From: Hyaloperonospora brassicae
Taxonomy: Eukaryota; Oomycota; Peronosporomycetes; Peronosporales; Peronosporaceae
Direction of reading: 5' to 3'
DNA length: 64,000 nucleotides
Assembly: GCA_947650285.1 (NCBI GenBank)
Contig: CANTFL010000625.1
Span: forward strand, 22,525-86,524
In this document: one piece after another, positions 60,401 through 64,000 of the stretch
Layout of the letters: each line of letters begins with the position of its first letter
How positions within the stretch are numbered: position 1 is the stretch's first letter
The notes under the pieces: generated by a model
Databases searched by the model: none
Told to the model about the DNA's origin: nothing
The model's input: only the letters and a program-made list of their open reading frames with translations
Translations under genes and position numbers: made by a program

Positions 60401-63400
60401 GAGCACACCCGACTGGTTAGAGGACTCGAAATGAATGCGACCGTGAGATTGTCGAAGGGAAACGAGGATGCGAGGTCGCCGGCGCAGGTCAATATGGAGA
60501 TCGATCAAGCGTCGATCGGATTGAAACGATCGGTATGTGAAGACAGCGCGACCAAAGACGGCGACCCTGACGAGATTGATACGGTGCATGGAGAGTCCAG
60601 ACGTCAGTCAGGCGGGATGTCGACTCGAGATGGTCAGAATGGCGAAGGTGTTGAAGACGAGTGTAATGGTCTGTTATTATATCTCGATTTGCTAGCCGAT
60701 CTGGACTGGGGGCGCGAATTACTCTGCAGCGATCACCCTATAAGTGGAGATCGACTATCTATGAAGATACCTTCGGCGATCGATATTACAAAGAAGATTA
60801 AAAGCGTCGAGTGGATACAAGACCGAACGAAGCAAGAGATTGACGCCACAAGAGAGATTACGAACGAAGGCACCGAATCTGAGGTAGCTGATCTGTTACA
60901 AGAACGGTCCAGCCGTCAGTCAGACGGGATCGGGTTCAAGGATGGTGAGTTGCAAGAAGAGCACACCCGACTGGTTAGAGGACTCGAAATGAATGCGACC
61001 GTGAGATTGTCGAAGGGAAACGAGGATGCGAGGTCGCCGGCGCAGGTCAATATGGAGATCGATCAAGCGTCGATCGGATTGAAACGATCGGTATGTGAAG
61101 ACAGCGCGACCAAAGACGGCGACCCTGACGAGATTGATACGGTGCATGGAGAGTCCAGACGTCAGTCAGGCGGGATGTCGACTCGAGATGGTCAGAATGG
61201 CGAAGGTGTTGAAGACGAGTGTAATGGTCTGTTATTATATCTCGATTTGCTAGCCGATCTGGACTGGGGGCGCGAATTACTCTGCAGCGATCACCCTATA
61301 AGTGGAGATCGACTATCTATGAAGATACCTTCGGCGATCGATATTACAAAGAAGATTAAAAGCGTCGAGTGGATACAAGACCGAACGAAGCAAGAGATTG
61401 ACGCCACAAGAGAGATTACGAACGGAGGCACCGAATCTGAGGTAGCTGATCTGTTACAAGAACGGTCCAGCCGTCAGTCAGACGGGATCGGGTTCAAGGA
61501 TGGTGAGTTGCAAGAAGAGCACACCCGACTGGTTAGAGGACTCGAAATGAATGCGACCGTGAGATTGTCGAAGGGAAACGAGGATGCGAGGTCGCCGGCG
61601 CAGGTCAATATGGAGATCGATCAAGCGTCGATCGGATTGAAACGATCGGTATGTGAAGACAGCGCGACCAAAGACGGCGACCCTGACGAGATTGATACGG
61701 TGCATGGAGAGTCCAGACGTCAGTCAGGCGGGATGTCGACTCGAGATGGTCAGAATGGCGAAGGTGTTGAAGACGAGTGTAATGGTCTGTTATTATATCT
61801 CGATTTGCTAGCCGATCTGGACTGGGGGCGCGAATTACTCTGCAGCGATCACCCTATAAGTGGAGATCGACTATCTATGAAGATACCTTCGGCGATCGAT
61901 ATTACAAAGAAGATTAAAAGCGTCGAGTGGATACAAGACCGAACGAAGCAAGAGATTGACGCCACAAGAGAGATTACGAACGGAGGCACCGAATCTGAGG
62001 TAGCTGATCTGTTACAAGAACGGTCCAGCCGTCAGTCAGACGGGATCGGGTTCAAGGATGGTGAGTTGCAAGAAGAGCACACCCGACTGGTTAGAGGACT
62101 CGAAATGAATGCGACCGTGAGATTGTCGAAGGGAAACGAGGATGCGAGGTCGCCGGCGCAGGTCAATATGGAGATCGATCAAGCGTCGATCGGATTGAAA
62201 CGATCGGTATGTGAAGACAGCGCGACCAAAGACGGCGACCCTGACGAGATTGATACGGTGCATGGAGAGTCCAGACGTCAGTCAGGCGGGATGTCGACTC
62301 GAGATGGTCAGAATGGCGAAGGTGTTGAAGACGAGTGTAATGGTCTGTTATTATATCTCGATTTGCTAGCCGATCTGGACTGGGGGCGCGAATTACTCTG
62401 CAGCGATCACCCTATAAGTGGAGATCGACTATCTATGAAGATACCTTCGGCGATCGATATTACAAAGAAGATTAAAAGCGTCGAGTGGATACAAGACCGA
62501 ACGAAGCAAGAGATTGACGCCACAAGAGAGATTGCGAACGGAGGCACCGAATCTGAGGTAGCTGATCTGTTACAAGAACGGTCCAGCCGTCAGTCAGACG
62601 GGATCGGGTTCAAGGATGGTGAGTTGCAAGAAGAGCACACCCGACTGGTTAGAGGACTCGAAATGAATGCGACCGTGAGATTGTCGAAGGGAAACGAGGA
62701 TGCGAGGTCGCCGGCGCAGGTCAATATGGAGATCGATCAAGCGTCGATCGGATTGAAACGATCGGTATGTGAAGACAGCGCGACCAAAGACGGCGACCCT
62801 GACGAGATTGATACGGTGCATGGAGAGTCCAGACGTCAGTCAGGCGGGATGTCGACTCGAGATGGTCAGAATGGCGAAGGTGTTGAAGACGAGTGTAATG
62901 GTCTGTTATTATATCTCGATTTGCTAGCCGATCTGGACTGGGGGCGCGAATTACTCTGCAGCGATCACCCTATAAGTGGAGATCGACTATCTATGAAGAT
63001 ACCTTCGGCGATCGATATTACAAAGAAGATTAAAAGCGTCGAGTGGATACAAGACCGAACGAAGCAAGAGATTGACGCCACAAGAGAGATTACGAACGAA
63101 GGCACCGAATCTGAGGTAGCTGATCTGTTACAAGAACGGTCCAGCCGTCAGTCAGACGGGATCGGGTTCAAGGATGGTGAGTTGCAAGAAGAGCACACCC
63201 GACTGGTTAGAGGACTCGAAATGAATGCGACCGTGAGATTGTCGAAGGGAAACGAGGATGCGAGGTCGCCGGCGCAGGTCAATATGGAGATCGATCAAGC
63301 GTCGATCGGATTGAAACGATCGGTATGTGAAGATAGCGCGACCAAAGACGGCGACCCAGACGAGATTGATACGGTGCATGGAGAGTCCAGACGTCAGTCA

Positions 63401-64000
63401 GGCGGGATGTCGACTCAAGATGGTCAGAGTGGCGAAGGTGTTGAAGACGAGTGTAATGGTCTGTTATTATATCTCGATTTGCTAGCCGATCTGGACTGGG
63501 GGCGCGAATTACTCTGCGGCGATCACCCTATAAGTGGGGACCGACTATCTATGAAGATACCTTCGGCGATCGATATTACAACGAAGATTAAAAGCGTCGA
63601 GTGGATACAAGGCCGAACGAAGCAAGAGATTGACGCCACAAGAGAGATTACGAACGAAGGCACCGAATCTGAGGTAGCTGATCTGTTACAAGAACGGTCC
63701 AGCCGTCAGTCAGACGGGATCGGGTTCAAGGATGGTGAGTTGCAAGAAGAGCACACCCGACTGGTTAGAGGACTCGAAATGAATGCGACCGTGAGATTGT
63801 CGAAGGGAAACGAGGATGCGAGGTCGCCGGCGCAGGTCAATATGGAGATCGATCAAGCGTCGATCGGATTGAAACGATCGGTATGTGAAGACAGCGCGAC
63901 CAAAGACGGCGACCCTGACGAGATTGATACGGTGCATGGAGAGTCCAGACGTCAGTCAGGCGGGATGTCGACTCGAGATGGTCAGAATGGCGAAGGTGTT
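57413..64000 (+). CDS. Very long repetitive open frame, at least 2196 codons, open at window end
   Basis: After the TAA closing copy 37 (57326-57328) every copy to the window end carries TTA at the variable site and none has an indel. From the ATG at 57413 the frame therefore runs through 11.8 units without a stop and leaves the window. The 186-aa unit repeats without interruption: acidic and polar, with the NGLLLYLDLLADLDWG patch once per unit. Copies 42-49 mostly share NEDA and ASIG variants, and copies 48-49 carry private changes, none of them nonsense. A run of eleven sense codons at a site that is mostly stop elsewhere could reflect selection or recent spread of a TTA lineage. No known domain. 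Expression is not shown by the sequence. Confidence 0.4.
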   Translation, partial: MKIPSAIDITKKIKSVEWIQDRTKQEIDATREITNGGTESEVADLLQERSSRQSDGIGFKDGELQEEHTRLVRGLEMNATVRLSKGNDHARSPAQVNMEIDQASIGLKRSVCEDSATKDGDPDEIDTVHGESRRQSGGMSTRDGQNGEGVEDECNGLLLYLDLLADLDWGRELLCSDHPISGDRLSMKIPSAIDITKKIKSVEWIQDRTKQEIDATREITNGGTESEVADLLQERSSRQSDGIGFKDGELQEEHTRLVRGLEMNATVRLSKGNDHARSPAQVNMEIDQAPIGLKRSVCEDSATKDGDPDEIDTVHGESRRQSGGMSTRDGQNGEGVEDECNGLLLYLDLLADLDWGRELLCSDHPISGDRLSMKIPSAIDITKKIKSVEWIQDRTKQEIDATREIANGGTESEVADLLQERSSRQSDGIGFKDGELQEEHTRLVRGLEMNATVRLSKGNDHARSPAQVNMEIDQAPIGLKRSVCEDSATKDGDPDEIDTVHGESRRQSGGMSTRDGQNGEGVEDECNGLLLYLDLLADLDWGRELLCSDHPISGDRLSMKIPSAIDITKKIKSVEWIQDRTKQEIDATREITNEGTESEVADLLQERSSRQSDGIGFKDGELQEEHTRLVRGLEMNATVRLSKGNDHARSPAQVNMEIDQAPIGLKRSVCEDSATKDGDPDEIDTVHGESRRQSGGMSTRDGQNGEGVEDECNGLLLYLDLLADLDWGRELLCSDHPISGDRLSMKIPSAIDITKKIKSVEWIQDRTKQEIDATREIANGGTESEVADLLQERSSRQSDGIGFKDGELQEEHTRLVRGLEMNATVRLSKGNEDARSPAQVNMEIDQAPIGLKRSVCEDSATKDGDPDEIDTVHGESRRQSGGMSTRDGQNGEGVEDECNGLLLYLDLLADLDWGRELLCSDHPISGDRLSMKIPSAIDITKKIKSVEWIQDRTKQEIDATREITNGGTESEVADLLQERSSRQSDGIGFKDGELQEEHTRLVRGLEMNATVRLSKGNEDARSPAQVNMEIDQASIGLKRSVCEDSATKDGDPDEIDTVHGESRRQSGGMSTRDGQNGEGVEDECNGLLLYLDLLADLDWGRELLCSDHPISGDRLSMKIPSAIDITKKIKSVEWIQDRTKQEIDATREITNEGTESEVADLLQERSSRQSDGIGFKDGELQEEHTRLVRGLEMNATVRLSKGNEDARSPAQVNMEIDQASIGLKRSVCEDSATKDGDPDEIDTVHGESRRQSGGMSTRDGQNGEGVEDECNGLLLYLDLLADLDWGRELLCSDHPISGDRLSMKIPSAIDITKKIKSVEWIQDRTKQEIDATREITNGGTESEVADLLQERSSRQSDGIGFKDGELQEEHTRLVRGLEMNATVRLSKGNEDARSPAQVNMEIDQASIGLKRSVCEDSATKDGDPDEIDTVHGESRRQSGGMSTRDGQNGEGVEDECNGLLLYLDLLADLDWGRELLCSDHPISGDRLSMKIPSAIDITKKIKSVEWIQDRTKQEIDATREITNGGTESEVADLLQERSSRQSDGIGFKDGELQEEHTRLVRGLEMNATVRLSKGNEDARSPAQVNMEIDQASIGLKRSVCEDSATKDGDPDEIDTVHGESRRQSGGMSTRDGQNGEGVEDECNGLLLYLDLLADLDWGRELLCSDHPISGDRLSMKIPSAIDITKKIKSVEWIQDRTKQEIDATREIANGGTESEVADLLQERSSRQSDGIGFKDGELQEEHTRLVRGLEMNATVRLSKGNEDARSPAQVNMEIDQASIGLKRSVCEDSATKDGDPDEIDTVHGESRRQSGGMSTRDGQNGEGVEDECNGLLLYLDLLADLDWGRELLCSDHPISGDRLSMKIPSAIDITKKIKSVEWIQDRTKQEIDATREITNEGTESEVADLLQERSSRQSDGIGFKDGELQEEHTRLVRGLEMNATVRLSKGNEDARSPAQVNMEIDQASIGLKRSVCEDSATKDGDPDEIDTVHGESRRQSGGMSTQDGQSGEGVEDECNGLLLYLDLLADLDWGRELLCGDHPISGDRLSMKIPSAIDITTKIKSVEWIQGRTKQEIDATREITNEGTESEVADLLQERSSRQSDGIGFKDGELQEEHTRLVRGLEMNATVRLSKGNEDARSPAQVNMEIDQASIGLKRSVCEDSATKDGDPDEIDTVHGESRRQSGGMSTRDGQNGEGV

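Larger units (their letters stand above)
36777..64000 (+). repeat. Tandem array of a 558-bp, 186-codon unit (48 full copies + 1 partial)
   Basis: Counting units from ATGAAGATACCTTCGGCG, copies start every 558 bp from 36777 to 63551; only copies 4 (550 bp) and 7 (556 bp) differ. The last copy is cut by the window end. Copies differ at a handful of sites: D/E and E/G in DATR(D/E)ITN(E/G)G, KDG(E/G)L, GN(DH/DD/ED)A, A(P/S)IG, W(I/L)QD. The unit encodes an acidic, polar chain with one hydrophobic patch (NGLLLYLDLLADLDWG). At the second Leu of that patch the codon is TTA in 20 copies and TAA in 28. Single-unit frames with TAA give 157 aa from the Met. I find no known domain. Copies 9-31 are nearly identical; copies 1-7 are the most diverged. 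It could be a repetitive protein gene, an expanded retroelement segment, or a satellite. Confidence 0.95.

Noticed and set aside
36936..63937. A 75-codon minus-strand open frame repeated in nearly every 558-bp unit
   Set aside because: It is present only because the units are near identical; it lies opposite the longer 186-codon frame, has no upstream signals or domain, and is best read as a shadow.
36777..64000. CRISPR array
   Set aside because: The 558-bp units are directly adjacent with no unique spacers, and the surroundings are eukaryotic.
36777..64000. Centromeric satellite
   Set aside because: A long homogeneous array invites this, but the coding phase, the LTR/PBS/gag context on the left and the absence of any centromere-specific evidence make it only an alternative.

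Overview
The window looks like a gene-poor, transposon-dense stretch of an oomycete nuclear genome (Peronosporales-like; inference). Reasons: one intron-bearing eukaryotic membrane-protein gene with oomycete-style architecture, several decayed LTR-retrotransposon gag/protease/RT fragments of the kind abundant in Phytophthora and downy mildews, LTRs ending in ..CGTTACA with 5-bp target duplications, a LINE remnant, and no prokaryotic gene organisation.

Layout. 1-9 kb: retroelement debris. It holds a 1.87-kb LTR (LTR-A, 2437-4308, TGTGGT...ACCACA) preceded by a duplicated internal-type sequence, a CTG/TTG-rich tract, a truncated small LTR and a 471-bp LTR (6009-6479). 9.29-10.94 kb: the only convincing host gene, a 523-aa secretory-pathway membrane protein with two TB2/DP1/HVA22 (REEP/Yop1) regions and a 77-bp intron. 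12-16.5 kb: a LINE RT C-terminal fragment (minus strand), a solo LTR with perfect TSD TCCTG, an opposite-strand LTR, and a decayed Ty3/gypsy-type gag-protease. 16.7-18.6 kb: LTR-B. 18.8-25.6 kb: a near-perfect 1.94-kb inverted duplication around a 2.66-kb spacer, each arm itself carrying diverged LTR-like sequences head to head. 27.7-29.2 kb: a rearranged LTR (LTR-C) with inverted 5' part joined to an RT fragment.

32-64 kb is the most striking part. A 5' LTR (LTR-D, 31994-33746) is followed after one base by a long primer-binding site matching a tRNA 3' end, then by decayed gag-like coding sequence, then by degenerate 12-codon repeats, then by a tandem array of a 558-bp (186-codon) unit that fills 36.78-64.0 kb: 48 full copies, one cut by the window edge, and a diverged partial copy in front. 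The unit length is a multiple of three, so the same frame is open through every copy apart from one TTA/TAA site per unit and two small deletions. The last 11.8 copies are open to the end of the window (at least 2196 codons).

Interpretation: the array is probably an expanded coding-phase segment inside, or derived from, a retrotransposon downstream of LTR-D. Whether it is translated or is just a satellite that inherited an open frame cannot be decided from the sequence. Many stretches between elements hold nothing I can support, and this is stated where it applies.
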